This document shows positions 10,299-20,718 of a DNA stretch of 64,000 nt, piece after piece (within the stretch, counting starts at the first letter, position 1; each line of letters starts with the position of its first letter). The stretch spans positions 3,968,001 through 4,032,000 of the forward strand of contig NZ_CP026377.1 of NCBI RefSeq assembly GCF_002953195.1. The letters run 5' to 3'. Both the position numbers and the translations under genes were made by a program. This stretch comes from Mixta gaviniae. Its GTDB lineage: Bacteria; Pseudomonadota; Gammaproteobacteria; Enterobacterales; Enterobacteriaceae. Under the pieces are notes generated by a model. It was not told the DNA's origin and made no database searches. It worked only from the letters and a program-made list of their open reading frames with translations.

Positions 10299-12234
10299 GC
10301 TTCAGGGCGTTTAATGCCTTTTCTGTGTCGATCGGTTGTAATAAACCCGGAGGTGGCGATTTCAACAGCGCCGGACAGAGCCGTTCGACATCCGCCAGCA
10401 GCGCTATCGCCTGTGAGTGATTCCAGTGCGTATGCTCTACCTCAGCCTGGCGCGCCAGCCATTGGGCCAGCAACGTCGGCGAAATTTCCTGCTGACGGGC
10501 GAGATAGCCTAACAGTTCTGGAATCAAGTTTTGTAAATTTTGTTGGCGCAATGGTAAAGGCACCGCGCGTAGCGTCACATGCTGCCCATCGCTTTGCAAA
10601 TCAATGCCCAACAGGCGCAGCAGCCCGGCATGTTGCTGCATCGCCTGCCGCTCCGCCTGCGCCAGCTTGAGTCTGACCGGGATCAGCAGCGGCTGAGGCT
10701 TTAGCCCCTCCTCGCCCGGCTCCAGCTGCGCCTGACGCAGCCAGCGCGACGCCACGGCTAAGGCGATCAGCGCCAGCCCGCCGCCGCGCTCCACCACCGC
10801 ATAGCTGTCGCGCAGTACCGTCAGGACCCGCCCCAGGCTTTGGCTATGGCCGCGTAGCGGCGTCTCGGCGACGGCCTCCTGCGTGCGTGGCGGCGCCTGC
10901 TTGTTCGGCGTCGGTGTTGGCGTTTGCAGCAGCTGCTGATAAAGCGCGCCCTCCCGTTTTTGATAGCCGGGCTGCTGCTGTGGCCAGCCTGCCGGCGCGG
11001 TCGCGCGGCTGCCTGCGCTGGCGCGCGGCGCAGCCTCTGACGGCTGACGCGGCGTGCCCTCTGACGGCTGGCGCGGCGCGCCCTCTGACGGCTGGCGTAT
11101 CGGCGGCTCAGCGGCGGCTGATGGCGCGACGGACGCCGGTGGCGGGCTGGAGAAATGATTGCCGCCCGCCGCCGGACGATTTTCCGGCTGCCAGCGCGGC
11201 GCCGCCTGCTCAGAGGAGAGCGGCAGGCTTTCCGCGCCGCTCTCCTGCAGCACGCTGATCACGCCCTGATAGATAAAATCATGCACCAGCCGCGACTGAT
11301 GGAAACGCACTTCATGCTTCGCCGGATGCACATTGACATCGACCTGATGCGGATCGATATGCAGGTAAAGCACATAGGCGGGCTGGTGATCGCCGCCCAG
11401 CTTCTCCTGATAAGCCTGGCGGATAGCGTGATTGATCAGCCTATCGCGCATCATACGGCCGTTGACGTAGCAATACTGTAAATCGCTGACCTGACGTGCG
11501 CCGGCGGGATCGGCCACCCAGCCGCGCAGCGCCAGATCGCCATGCTGCCATTCAATCTTCAGCGCATGTTCCATAAAGGTCGCGCCGCAGATGGCGCCCA
11601 GACGGCGTAGCTGCTGGCTCTCCTGCGCGGCGGCGCGGTACTGACGCACCAGCTTACCGTTATGGGTCAGAGAGATAGCGATATCGAAACGCGCCAGCGC
11701 GATACGCCGCACTACCTCATCGATATGGGCGAACTCGGTCTTTTCGGTTCGCAGGAACTTGCGACGCGCGGGCGTGTTGTAAAAGAGATCCAGCACCTCC
11801 AGCGTAGTGCCGGGCGGATGCGCGGCGGGCTTGACCGTCACCGTCATATCGCGCCCTTCCGCATAAGCCTGCCAGGCCTCCTGCTGCTCAGCGGTGCGCG
11901 AGGTCAGCGTCAGGCGCGATACGGAGCTGATGCTGGCCAGCGCCTCGCCGCGAAACCCGAGGCTGACGATCGCTTCCAGATCGTCCAGCGAGGTGATTTT
12001 ACTGGTAGCGTGGCGCGCCAGCGCCATCGCCAGCTCCGCTTTGTTGATACCGCAGCCGTTATCGCGAATGCGGATTAGCTTTGCGCCGCCCTTTTCAATA
12101 TCGATATCGATGCGCGTGGCGCCGGCATCGAGGCTGTTTTCCACCAGCTCCTTGACGACCGACGCCGGCCGCTCGACCACTTCACCGGCGGCGATCTGGT
12201 TGGCTAACTGTGGCGGCAGGATCTGAATCGGCAT
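10291..12234 (-). CDS. mutL: MutL, DNA mismatch repair protein
   Basis: MutL is the GHKL-type ATPase that links MutS mismatch recognition to MutH and UvrD. At 647 residues it is somewhat longer than the E. coli protein (615). The N-terminal ATPase motifs are present: [44 protein letters not shown]. The C-terminal dimerisation domain includes [17 protein letters not shown]. The extra length lies in the interdomain linker, which contains a tandem octapeptide repeat of the form RQPSEGAP. amiB is upstream, miaA overlaps downstream. Confidence 0.97.
   Translation of the reverse strand: MPIQILPPQLANQIAAGEVVERPASVVKELVENSLDAGATRIDIDIEKGGAKLIRIRDNGCGINKAELAMALARHATSKITSLDDLEAIVSLGFRGEALASISSVSRLTLTSRTAEQQEAWQAYAEGRDMTVTVKPAAHPPGTTLEVLDLFYNTPARRKFLRTEKTEFAHIDEVVRRIALARFDIAISLTHNGKLVRQYRAAAQESQQLRRLGAICGATFMEHALKIEWQHGDLALRGWVADPAGARQVSDLQYCYVNGRMMRDRLINHAIRQAYQEKLGGDHQPAYVLYLHIDPHQVDVNVHPAKHEVRFHQSRLVHDFIYQGVISVLQESGAESLPLSSEQAAPRWQPENRPAAGGNHFSSPPPASVAPSAAAEPPIRQPSEGAPRQPSEGTPRQPSEAAPRASAGSRATAPAGWPQQQPGYQKREGALYQQLLQTPTPTPNKQAPPRTQEAVAETPLRGHSQSLGRVLTVLRDSYAVVERGGGLALIALAVASRWLRQAQLEPGEEGLKPQPLLIPVRLKLAQAERQAMQQHAGLLRLLGIDLQSDGQHVTLRAVPLPLRQQNLQNLIPELLGYLARQQEISPTLLAQWLARQAEVEHTHWNHSQAIALLADVERLCPALLKSPPPGLLQPIDTEKALNALKHE
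11034..11105. repeat. 24-bp minisatellite x3 in the mutL linker
   Basis: Three consecutive 24-bp units, each beginning CCTCTGACGGCTG on the plus strand, lie head to tail at 11034, 11058 and 11082. The first two are nearly identical; the third diverges at its end. Because 24 is a multiple of three, copy changes would alter linker length by eight residues without breaking the frame. Confidence 0.9.
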
Positions 12235-12284
12235 GGCGCGCTATCCTCAATCTGGCGTGAAACAACGGGTCACTCTGCGTGGCG

Positions 12285-12311
12285 GCGGCGGGCCGCTAAC
12301 CGGCCCGCCGC
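12285..12311 (-). terminator. GC-rich hairpin after amiB
   Basis: An 11-bp inverted repeat (GCGGCGGGCCG / CGGCCCGCCGC) with a 5-nt loop sits between amiB and mutL. There is no U-tract on the minus strand, so it may be a weak terminator, a pause site or an mRNA-stabilising structure. Confidence 0.45.
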
Positions 12312-12313
12312 TG

Positions 12314-13972
12314 TCAGGAGGCGGGAATTTTTAACGTTTGTCCGAGCATTACATTGCTCGACTTCATATTATTGGCCTGCATGATAGCCTGCGCGCTGAC
12401 GCCGTAATGCACCGCAATGGCGGTCAGCGAATCGCCGCGCACCACTTTATGACGCAGCGGGCGGCGGCTGGAGGTGGCTGACGCGGTGGCCGCGCCGCCT
12501 GCCGGCACTTTCAGCCGCTGTCCCACCCAAACGCTCTGCTTTTTCAGCCGGTTCAGCTGCGTCAGCGTGGTCATGGAAACGCCATACTGCGCGGCGATGC
12601 CCGACAGCGTTTCGCCGCGCTTCACCACATGACGCTTCACCGGCCCGGTATAGGCCACCGGGGCGCTGGAACGGTTGGCTTCGACTTCAACCGCCGTTGC
12701 GGATGGCAACGGTCGGTTTTCCTGCTTTGGGACGGATTGCAACGGATGCGTCAGGAAGTAGCTGCGCAGGCCGCGATAAATCGACCCGGCAATCTTCTCC
12801 TGATACGCGCTGCTGCCCAGCAGCCGCTCCTCCGAAGGATTACTGATAAAGCCCGTTTCCACCAGCAGCGAAGGAATATCGGGCGAACGCAACACGCCCA
12901 GGCTGGCATGCTCCGGCCGCCGCTTGTGCAGCGAGCCGACCTGCTGCAGCTGCTGAATCACCTTAACCGCCACATCATAGCCGACACGCTGAGAGTGGCC
13001 GAACTGCAAATCCAGTACCGCCTGGCTCAGATAGGGATCCGCCTGGCTGTTGGCCAGCAGATCGCCCGCGCCTCCCAGCAGTTCCGACTGTTTCTCATGC
13101 TGCTCCAGCCAGTTTGCCATTTCGCTGTTGGCGCGGCGGTTGGACAGCACCCAGACTGACGCACCGCGCGCGCTGCGGTTCGGCGCGGCGTCGGCGTGGA
13201 TAGAGACCAGCACGTTAGCGTTCTGCTTACGCGCCACGTCAGAGCGTCCCATCACCGAAATAAAATAGTCACCGTCGCGCGTCAGCACGCCTTTAAACAT
13301 CGGATCATCGTTAAGCATCGCCTTCAGCTTGCGGGCGATGGCGATGGTGACATTTTTCTCTTTCAGGCCGTTCATGCCGATGGCACCCGGATCCTGGCCG
13401 CCGTGGCCGGCGTCAATGGCGACAATCACCGTATCGTTAGCGCTGCTGTTGCTCTGGCCCGGCGCGATACGGCTGTTGCTATTGGTTACCGTGGTGACTT
13501 TGTCGCCGTCAAAAGGGTTATGCGCCGGCGTGGTTGGCTGCGGACGGCTGCTCGCGGTGTTGACCGGCGTGCGCGACACGGCGCCCTGCCTGGCGGTAAT
13601 GGTAAACACCACTTTATAGCTATCGCCGTTGCGCTGCGTTACCGCGCGCGTTTTGCCGGACTGGGTCAGCTCCAATACCAGCCGGATGCTCTGGGCATCT
13701 TTCGGCTGGCTGGTACGAATGCGTTTCACCAGGTTATCGCCGCTGAAGTTCAGCGGCAGGCCCTGAATAACGCCGGACTGACGGATATCCAGCACCACGC
13801 GATCGGGGTTGCGCAGCGGGAAAAAGGCGTAGATGGGCTGACCGTTAAAGCTCAGCGTCACCGTCGCCTGGCTGTTGCCGTTCGACACCTGAATATCGGA
13901 CAAACTGGCCGCCGGCGAAGCCGAGGCGAACAGGCAGAGCAGCATCAACAGCATCACCTTGATGCGCGCCAT
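12314..13972 (-). CDS. amiB: AmiB, N-acetylmuramoyl-L-alanine amidase
   Basis: AmiB is a periplasmic zinc amidase that cleaves septal peptidoglycan during daughter-cell separation and is activated by EnvC. The 552-residue protein has a signal peptide ([18 protein letters not shown]), an AMIN domain, the Amidase_3 catalytic domain ([41 protein letters not shown]) and two C-terminal LysM domains ([18 protein letters not shown] and [18 protein letters not shown]). The E. coli protein is shorter (445). Its start codon shares one base with the tsaE stop, so the genes are coupled. Confidence 0.96.
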   Translation of the reverse strand: MARIKVMLLMLLCLFASASPAASLSDIQVSNGNSQATVTLSFNGQPIYAFFPLRNPDRVVLDIRQSGVIQGLPLNFSGDNLVKRIRTSQPKDAQSIRLVLELTQSGKTRAVTQRNGDSYKVVFTITARQGAVSRTPVNTASSRPQPTTPAHNPFDGDKVTTVTNSNSRIAPGQSNSSANDTVIVAIDAGHGGQDPGAIGMNGLKEKNVTIAIARKLKAMLNDDPMFKGVLTRDGDYFISVMGRSDVARKQNANVLVSIHADAAPNRSARGASVWVLSNRRANSEMANWLEQHEKQSELLGGAGDLLANSQADPYLSQAVLDLQFGHSQRVGYDVAVKVIQQLQQVGSLHKRRPEHASLGVLRSPDIPSLLVETGFISNPSEERLLGSSAYQEKIAGSIYRGLRSYFLTHPLQSVPKQENRPLPSATAVEVEANRSSAPVAYTGPVKRHVVKRGETLSGIAAQYGVSMTTLTQLNRLKKQSVWVGQRLKVPAGGAATASATSSRRPLRHKVVRGDSLTAIAVHYGVSAQAIMQANNMKSSNVMLGQTLKIPAS

Positions 13973-14448
13973 TATGCGGAGTCCTTCTTCTTCAGCGCCA
14001 GCGCGGCCAGCCGTTCGCCCAGCGGCGAATGCGCTTCCAGCTTCGCCTCGCGCGCCTGGCCGATATAGCTCAGGGTCAGCGACAGGTCGGGCTCAGGCAG
14101 CACGCCCGTTCCCTGCTGTGGCCACTCCACCAGGCAGACGGCGTCGCCGGCGAAATAGTCGCGGATCCCCATAAACTCCAGTTCTTCCGGATCGGCCAGC
14201 CGATAGAGGTCAAAATGATAAACGGGCCGCGCCAGCTGCTGATAAGGCTCTACCAGCGTGTAGGTCGGGCTTTTCACGTTGCCCTGATGCCCCAGCGCCT
14301 GCAGGAAGCCGCGGCTGAAGGTGGTTTTCCCCGCCCCTAAATCGCCGTAGAGATAGATGACCACCGCGCTGTCGCAGGCGCGGGCAAGTTGAGCGCCCAG
14401 AGCGAGGGTTGCCGCCTCGTCAGGCAATGCGATAACACAGGTATTCAT
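13972..14448 (-). CDS. tsaE: TsaE, t6A tRNA-modification ATPase
   Basis: TsaE works with TsaB and TsaD to make N6-threonylcarbamoyl-adenosine at A37 of ANN-decoding tRNAs. The 158-residue protein has the P-loop [19 protein letters not shown], the [12 protein letters not shown] motif, and [20 protein letters not shown]. It overlaps nnr by 4 bp and abuts amiB, the conserved nnr-tsaE-amiB order. Confidence 0.96.
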   Translation of the reverse strand: MNTCVIALPDEAATLALGAQLARACDSAVVIYLYGDLGAGKTTFSRGFLQALGHQGNVKSPTYTLVEPYQQLARPVYHFDLYRLADPEELEFMGIRDYFAGDAVCLVEWPQQGTGVLPEPDLSLTLSYIGQAREAKLEAHSPLGERLAALALKKKDSA

Positions 14449-15968
14449 GCTTTATTGTTTAACATCTCAGGATTAACAAATCGAAACAGCGCGGAGAACA
14501 GATCGGTCGCCAGCATCCCGCGCGTGCCAAAGCGCGCCGCTACCGCATCCGCCGCCGCGCCATGTACCACACAGCCCGCACAGGCAGCATCATACAGCGT
14601 CAGCTTCTGGCCGCACAACGCGCCGATGATGCCTGACAGCACGTCGCCCATACCGCCCGACGCCATACCCGCATTACCGACGTCGGCAAAGGCCATTTCG
14701 CCGCTTTCGCTGGCGATCAGCGTACCGGCGCCTTTTAGCACCACTACGCCGCCATAGCGTTTCACCAGGCGCTTTGCTGCAAGTAAGCGATCACTCTCAA
14801 TTTCCGTCGTCGACACGTTCAATAGCCGTGCCGCTTCGCCGGGATGGGGCGTAATGATGCGATTCTGACGTTTATCGGGATTGAATGCCAGCAGGTTAAG
14901 CGCATCAGCATCCCACAGCATCGGTTTCTGAGAGTTTTCTACCCGCCGTAACGCGTTTTTGCCCCATTCCTGCTGTCCGAGGCCCGGCCCGATAACGATA
15001 ACATCGGCCCACTCCATTGCCTGCTGCAGCGCCTCGTCGGTTAGTTCGTCCACCATAATCTCCGGACGCGCGGCGAGGATCGGCACAATATTATCTTTGT
15101 GAGTAAGCGCTCGCACCAGACCTGCGCCGGCGCGCAGCGCCGCTTCCGCCGTCATGCGTATCGCGCCGGCGGTGCCGCGATCGCCACCCACCACCAGCAG
15201 GCGGCCCTGATCGCCCTTATGGGCGGTGGCGCGACGCGGCCGCAGCCAGCGGGTCAGCGCCTGAGCGTCATAACGCGCCATCGGTGCCTGCTGGCCATTA
15301 AGCCACGGCTCCAGGCCCAGCCCGTGATAGTGCAGCTGGCCGACATAGTCACGCGCTTTGCCGGTCACCTGCCCCGGCTTGATGGCAATCAGCGCCAGCG
15401 TGGCGGCCGCCTCGATAACTGCGCCGGGCGCGGTGCCGTTGGCGGCTACCAGCCCGGAAGGCATATCAATGGCGAAAACCGGCGCCGTATGCCGGTTCGC
15501 CTTCTCAATCAGCCGTGCGTAGCTTTCCGCCGGCGCACGGTTCAGGCCGGTGCCCAGCAGGGCATCGACAATAATATCCACCTGCTCCGGCCAGCTGGCC
15601 TGCGCGTCATGCACTTCGCCGCCTGCCGCCAGCCAGGCATCGCGCGCCGCCTGCGCCTCTTCCGGCAGCGGGCGCTCACTGTCGCACGCCAGCAGCGTAA
15701 CCTGAAATCCCGCCGCCTGCGCCAGCCGCGCCACGACGTAGCCGTCGCCGCCGTTATTGCCGTGGCCACACAGGATCAGCCAGTGCTGCGCCTGTGGCCA
15801 TTGCCTGCGCATCAGGTCGAAGGCGGCGCCGCCCGCGCGCAGCATCAGCTCATACAAGGTCATGCCTAAGCTGTCCGCGCCTTCGGTTTCCAGGCGATGC
15901 AGCGCCTGCGCAGGCCAGACAGAGTGTGGTAAACTGCGGGCGTTTTCCTTCTCGGTACTATCACTCAT
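14445..15968 (-). CDS. nnr: Nnr, bifunctional NAD(P)HX epimerase/dehydratase
   Basis: Nnr repairs damaged NAD(P)H hydrates: its N-terminal YjeF_N domain epimerises them and its C-terminal ribokinase-like domain dehydrates them with ADP. At 507 residues it is full length. Visible are [17 protein letters not shown] in the epimerase half, [19 protein letters not shown] at the domain entry, and the ADP site [15 protein letters not shown]. Its ATG (15968) overlaps the divergent queG ATG by two bases in the sequence CATG. Confidence 0.96.
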   Translation of the reverse strand: MSDSTEKENARSLPHSVWPAQALHRLETEGADSLGMTLYELMLRAGGAAFDLMRRQWPQAQHWLILCGHGNNGGDGYVVARLAQAAGFQVTLLACDSERPLPEEAQAARDAWLAAGGEVHDAQASWPEQVDIIVDALLGTGLNRAPAESYARLIEKANRHTAPVFAIDMPSGLVAANGTAPGAVIEAAATLALIAIKPGQVTGKARDYVGQLHYHGLGLEPWLNGQQAPMARYDAQALTRWLRPRRATAHKGDQGRLLVVGGDRGTAGAIRMTAEAALRAGAGLVRALTHKDNIVPILAARPEIMVDELTDEALQQAMEWADVIVIGPGLGQQEWGKNALRRVENSQKPMLWDADALNLLAFNPDKRQNRIITPHPGEAARLLNVSTTEIESDRLLAAKRLVKRYGGVVVLKGAGTLIASESGEMAFADVGNAGMASGGMGDVLSGIIGALCGQKLTLYDAACAGCVVHGAAADAVAARFGTRGMLATDLFSALFRFVNPEMLNNKA

Positions 15969-17106
15969 GTCACACCCTCTCGATCTTCAACAGCTTGCTC
16001 AGGATATAAAACAGTGGGGATTGTCGCTCGGCTTTCAGCAGGTCGGCATCTGCGATACCGATCTCAGCGCAGAAGAGCCGCGTCTGCAGGCCTGGCTGGA
16101 TAAGCAATATCATGGCGAAATGGAGTGGATGGCGCGGCATGGCATGATGCGCGCCCGCCCGCATGAACTGCTGCCTGGCACCCTGCGCGTAATTAGCGTG
16201 CGGATGAACTACCTGCCGGCGAAAGCCGCCTTTGCCAGCACGCTAAAAAATCCCCGTCTGGGTTACGTCAGCCGCTACGCTTTAGGTCGCGACTACCACA
16301 AAGTATTGCGCAATCGCCTGAAAAAGCTCGGCGATTTGATCCGCGAACGCTGCGAAACGGCGAATTTTCGCCCGTTTGTCGATTCCGCACCGCTGCTGGA
16401 GCGGCCGCTGGCGGCCAGGGCGGGACTTGGCTGGACTGGTAAGCACTCACTTATCCTCAACCGCGAAGCGGGCTCCTGGTTTTTTCTCGGTGAGCTGTTA
16501 ATCAACCTGCCACTGCCGGTCGATAAGCCACAGGAAGAACAGTGCGGCCGTTGCGTCGCCTGCATCACCACCTGCCCAACCGGCGCCATCGTCGAACCTT
16601 ACGTCGTGGATGCGCGCCGCTGCATCTCCTATCTGACCATTGAGCTGGAGGGGGCGATACCGGAAGCTTTTCGGCCGCTGATCGGCAACCGCATCTACGG
16701 CTGTGACGACTGCCAGCTGATCTGTCCATGGAACCGTTTCGGCCAGCTGACGGACGAAGACGATTTTTCGCCGCGCGCCGCCCTGCACGCCCCGCCGCTG
16801 ACGGAGCTGTTTCTCTGGGACGAAGCGAAGTTTCTGCGTATTACCGAGGGATCGGCTATTCGGCGTATCGGCCATTTGCGCTGGCTGCGCAACGTGGCGG
16901 TCGCACTGGGCAACGCCCCCTGGGATGAGGCACATATTGCCGTGCTGAGCCGTCGGCTGGGCGAGAACGCTATGCTGGATGAACATATCGAATGGGCGAT
17001 AGCGCAGCAGAAGAGACGACGGGCGGAAAATGCCATCGAGGTGCAGCGCCCTCAGCAAAAACGCCTGGTGCGCGCTGTGGAGAAAGGTTTACCGCGCGAC
17101 GCCTGA
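15967..17106 (+). CDS. queG: QueG, epoxyqueuosine reductase
   Basis: QueG is a cobalamin- and Fe-S-dependent enzyme that reduces epoxyqueuosine to queuosine in tRNA, the last step of queuosine synthesis. From the ATG at 15967 ([19 protein letters not shown]) it has 379 residues, as in E. coli. The two 4Fe-4S motifs are visible: CGRCVACITTCPTGAIV and CDDCQLICPWN. The frame is open further upstream (15757), but that would run through nnr, so 15967 is chosen. Confidence 0.96.
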   Translation: MSHPLDLQQLAQDIKQWGLSLGFQQVGICDTDLSAEEPRLQAWLDKQYHGEMEWMARHGMMRARPHELLPGTLRVISVRMNYLPAKAAFASTLKNPRLGYVSRYALGRDYHKVLRNRLKKLGDLIRERCETANFRPFVDSAPLLERPLAARAGLGWTGKHSLILNREAGSWFFLGELLINLPLPVDKPQEEQCGRCVACITTCPTGAIVEPYVVDARRCISYLTIELEGAIPEAFRPLIGNRIYGCDDCQLICPWNRFGQLTDEDDFSPRAALHAPPLTELFLWDEAKFLRITEGSAIRRIGHLRWLRNVAVALGNAPWDEAHIAVLSRRLGENAMLDEHIEWAIAQQKRRRAENAIEVQRPQQKRLVRAVEKGLPRDA

Positions 17107-17412
17107 GCTGCTTAGATAATCGCCTGCCCGCCGCCGCTGAACTTTTCCACACGCTGTGCATAAAAATAAAAAAGCGTTGTCATTCAACTGACACAAGAAG
17201 CGCAAGCGACAAAGATAACAAATTGAAATATCATCATAGTTATATATTTCAATACATTACACAAAGAATGTAAGCAAATAATATCCGGCAAGAGCAGTCA
17301 GCAAGAATCGCGACCTGTGGATAAGTCTGTTTAAACAGATTTGACTTAATGCGTATTGGGCGCATCAGGCGGGCGTTGCCGCTGTGGATAATTATGATGT
17401 GGTCATGAAATT
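17107..17412. other. Intergenic region, queG to tRNA-Gly cluster
   Basis: About 300 bp without a gene. The stretch 17160-17290 is clearly AT-rich compared with its surroundings. I see no convincing terminator or small ORF. It holds the 3' flank of the tRNA-Gly transcript, which runs on the minus strand. Confidence 0.6.
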
Positions 17413-17488
<76 letters not shown>

Positions 17489-17513
17489 AATGACGTAGGT
17501 AAATCGAAGAATT

Positions 17514-17589
<76 letters not shown>

Positions 17590-17617
17590 AGGGGTATTAC
17601 CGGTTACCGCAAAAATT

Positions 17618-17693
<76 letters not shown>

Positions 17694-17721
17694 AGGGCGT
17701 TACCGGGTACTGCATAAATTT

Positions 17722-17797
<76 letters not shown>

Positions 17798-17838
17798 AAT
17801 CGTAGCCGATTAAAATTCTTCATCGGTACGGGGAGCGC

Positions 17839-17866
17839 ATTATACGAGAAAACTTTTGCCCTGCAA
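17839..17866 (-). promoter_or_regulatory. Promoter of the tRNA-Gly array
   Basis: On the minus strand TTGCAG (-35) and a perfect TATAAT (-10) are 16 bp apart. A GC-rich discriminator (GCGCTCCCC) follows, the usual mark of stringently controlled stable-RNA promoters. Confidence 0.8.
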
Positions 17867-17952
17867 GCCCTTGAGGGCAAAAATTTGCGCTTTCGATGCA
17901 TTTGCTGATTTAAGCGGCGGAATGGCGTTTTTTTAGCCGATCCGCCCGTCAA

Positions 17953-18498
17953 CTACAGCTGCAAGAAGTGGCTGCGGTAGTAAGCCAGCTCCGCCACCGA
18001 CTCGCGGATATCATCCAGCGCCTGGTGGGTGCCCGCCTTTTTAAAGCCGGCAAGGATATCCGGCTTCCAGCGGCGCGCCAGCTCTTTTAACGTACTGACA
18101 TCCAGATAGCGATAGTGGAAATAGCTCTCCAGCTCCGGCATATATTTAAACAGGAAGCGGCGATCCTGGCCGATGCTGTTGCCGCAAATTGGCGAGGCGT
18201 TAGCGGGCACCCACTTTTTCAGAAATTCCAGCGTCGCCAGCTCGGCGGCACGGTCATCATACTGGCTGGCCTTCACGCGCTCTACCAGCCCGCTGTTGGT
18301 ATGGGTGCGTACGTTCCACTCATCCATCAGCGCCAGCTGCTCAGCGGACTGATGCACCGCCAGCACCGGGCCTTCCGCCAGAATATTCAGGTTGGCGTCC
18401 GTTACCAGCGTCGCAATTTCAATAATGCGATCGCGCTCCGGATCGAGGCCGGTCATTTCCAGATCGATCCAGATAAGATTGTTTTCATTTCCGCTCAT
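17953..18498 (-). CDS. orn: Oligoribonuclease
   Basis: Orn is a DEDDh 3'-5' exoribonuclease that destroys dinucleotides left by RNA and cyclic-di-GMP turnover and is essential in E. coli. The 181-residue product shows [20 protein letters not shown] (first D and E), [18 protein letters not shown] and the final [10 protein letters not shown] motif. It is divergent from rsgA, with about 150 bp between the starts. Confidence 0.97.
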   Translation of the reverse strand: MSGNENNLIWIDLEMTGLDPERDRIIEIATLVTDANLNILAEGPVLAVHQSAEQLALMDEWNVRTHTNSGLVERVKASQYDDRAAELATLEFLKKWVPANASPICGNSIGQDRRFLFKYMPELESYFHYRYLDVSTLKELARRWKPDILAGFKKAGTHQALDDIRESVAELAYYRSHFLQL

Positions 18499-18649
18499 GG
18501 TTTATCCCGCAGTTGGCTCGGTTGTCTTTCCGGCTGAATCGGCCAGGGCGCGCAAAGCCGGGTTGCGTCGCTCGCCGTATTTCAGCCCAGGGTGTATCAT
18601 AGACGTTTTGCCCGACGAGGCGAAACCGTCCGAATGCATGTGAGGAAGA

Positions 18650-19705
18650 GTGAGTAAAAATAAACTGTCTAAAGGCCAGCAGCGTCGCGTTAACGCTAAC
18701 CACGAACGTCGTCTCAAACAGCGTGCGGATAAGCCTGAACCGGATGACAGCCTGTTTGGCGAAGCGCAGTACGGCATCGTCATCAGCCGCTTCGGCATGC
18801 ATGCGGACGTAGAAGATAGTGGGGGTCAGGTTCACCGCTGCAATATCCGCCGCACCATCCGCTCGCTGGTGACCGGGGATCGCGTGCTGTGGCGGCCCGG
18901 CGTCGAAGGCGGAGCCACGGTAAAAGGCATCGTCGAAGCGGTGCATGAGCGCCATTCGGTGCTAACGCGCCCCGACTTCTACGACGGCGTAAAACCGGTG
19001 GCGGCGAATATCGATCAGATCATCATCGTCTCCGCCATCGTGCCGGAGCTATCGCTGAACATTATCGACCGCTACCTGGTGGCGAGCGAAACGTTGGGTA
19101 TCGAGCCGCTGCTGGTGCTAAACAAGACCGATCTGCTGGATGAGGCGGGCCGCGCCTTTGTTGACCAGCAAATGGCTATCTACCGCCATATCGGCTATCG
19201 CGTGCTGATGGTCTCCAGCTATGAAAAAGCGGGCCTGGCCGATCTGGAAGCGGCGCTAACCGACCGCATCAGCATTTTCGCCGGTCAGTCAGGGGTGGGC
19301 AAATCAAGCCTGCTCAATGCGCTGCTGGGCCTGGATCTGAGCGAACAAACTATCCTCACCAACGACGTTTCCGACGTCTCCGGTCTGGGCCAGCACACCA
19401 CCACCGCGGCGCGTCTTTACCACTTTCCGCACGGCGGTGACGTGATCGATTCGCCCGGCGTGCGCGAGTTCGGTCTCTGGCACCTGGAGCCGGAACAAGT
19501 CACCCAGGGATTTGTCGAATTCCGTGAATTTTTAGGTGGCTGCAAGTTCCGCGACTGCAAGCATGATAACGATCCCGGCTGCGCGATCCGCGAGGCGGTG
19601 GAGAATGGGCTGATCGCTGAAACGCGCTTCGAAAACTACCACCGCATTCTGGAGAGCATGGCGCAGGTAAAAACGCGTAAAAACTTTGGTAATGACGAAG
19701 ACTGA
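18650..19705 (+). CDS. rsgA: RsgA, 30S ribosome-maturation GTPase
   Basis: RsgA is a circularly permuted GTPase that checks late 30S subunit assembly. The 351-residue protein has an OB-fold N-terminus, the permuted G-motifs (NKTDLL for G4, then [16 protein letters not shown] for G1, [11 protein letters not shown] for G3) and a Cys/His zinc knuckle ([14 protein letters not shown]). The start is GTG (18650), with GAGGAAGA as ribosome-binding site; this gives [15 protein letters not shown] as in E. coli. Confidence 0.96.
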   Translation: MSKNKLSKGQQRRVNANHERRLKQRADKPEPDDSLFGEAQYGIVISRFGMHADVEDSGGQVHRCNIRRTIRSLVTGDRVLWRPGVEGGATVKGIVEAVHERHSVLTRPDFYDGVKPVAANIDQIIIVSAIVPELSLNIIDRYLVASETLGIEPLLVLNKTDLLDEAGRAFVDQQMAIYRHIGYRVLMVSSYEKAGLADLEAALTDRISIFAGQSGVGKSSLLNALLGLDLSEQTILTNDVSDVSGLGQHTTTAARLYHFPHGGDVIDSPGVREFGLWHLEPEQVTQGFVEFREFLGGCKFRDCKHDNDPGCAIREAVENGLIAETRFENYHRILESMAQVKTRKNFGNDED

Positions 19706-19809
19706 TAGCGCAAATATGGCATTATCGGCGCGTTAGCCTAAACCGGCTGGCGCTGCTACAATTCGCCCCCTTTTTCTTCAACGTCGTGTGATTAAGCCAG
19801 GAGGCTAAC

Positions 19810-20709
19810 GTGTTGGATTCTATTAAACTCGGCCTGAATCATCTGCTCCCTAAAAAGTGGCTCACCGAGGCGGCTGGCTGGGCCGCCGGCAAGCGCGCCG
19901 GCTGGCTGACCAAAGCAGTGATCGATATTTTTGTCTGGTTCTATCGCGTCGATATGTCCGAAGCGCAAAAATCGGATACCGCCAGCTACCGTACCTTTAA
20001 CGATTTCTTTGTGCGCCCGCTGCGCGACGAAGCGCGTCCTATCGACGCCGACCCGAACCTGCTGGTCCTGCCGGCGGATGGTGCCATCAGCCAGCTGGGC
20101 CATATCGAAGGCGACACCATTTTTCAGGCGAAAGGCCACTACTATTCGCTGGAAGCGCTGCTGGCGGGCGATCGTCAGATGGCGGCGCAGTTCCGCGACG
20201 GCGAGTTCGCTACCACCTACCTGGCGCCGCGCGACTACCATCGCGTGCATATGCCGTGCAACGGCATCCTGCGCGAAATGATTTACGTGCCGGGCGATCT
20301 CTACTCCGTTAACCCGCTGACCGCGCGCAACATCCCTAACCTGTTTGCCCGCAACGAGCGCGTTATCTGCTATTTCGATACCGAATTTGGTCCGATGGCG
20401 CAGATTCTGGTCGGCGCCACCATCGTCGGCAGCATCGAAACCGCCTGGTCCGGCACCGTTACGCCGCCGCGCGAAGGCGTCATTAAACGCTGGAGCTTCC
20501 CGGGCGCCGACGCCGAAGGCGCGGTGGTGCTGCTGAAAGGTCAGGAAATGGGCCGCTTCAAGCTGGGTTCGACCGTTATCAATCTGTTCGCGCCGGGCCG
20601 CATTAAGCTTGCGGAAAGCCTGGAAGCGGAAAGCAAAACCCGTCTCGGTCAGCCGATGGCTATGGCGCTGCAACGCACCGACGCGGAAACCGTTTTACAC
20701 CACGATTAA
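19810..20709 (+). CDS. psd: Phosphatidylserine decarboxylase proenzyme
   Basis: Psd decarboxylates phosphatidylserine to phosphatidylethanolamine in the inner membrane. The 299-residue proenzyme contains the conserved LGST tetrad ([14 protein letters not shown]) where self-cleavage makes the pyruvoyl group, and the catalytic [16 protein letters not shown] block. The start is GTG at 19810. It is shorter at the C-terminus than the E. coli protein, which has an extra acidic tail. mscM follows 9 bp later, an operon also seen in E. coli. Confidence 0.96.
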   Translation: MLDSIKLGLNHLLPKKWLTEAAGWAAGKRAGWLTKAVIDIFVWFYRVDMSEAQKSDTASYRTFNDFFVRPLRDEARPIDADPNLLVLPADGAISQLGHIEGDTIFQAKGHYYSLEALLAGDRQMAAQFRDGEFATTYLAPRDYHRVHMPCNGILREMIYVPGDLYSVNPLTARNIPNLFARNERVICYFDTEFGPMAQILVGATIVGSIETAWSGTVTPPREGVIKRWSFPGADAEGAVVLLKGQEMGRFKLGSTVINLFAPGRIKLAESLEAESKTRLGQPMAMALQRTDAETVLHHD

Positions 20710-20718
20710 GATGTCACC

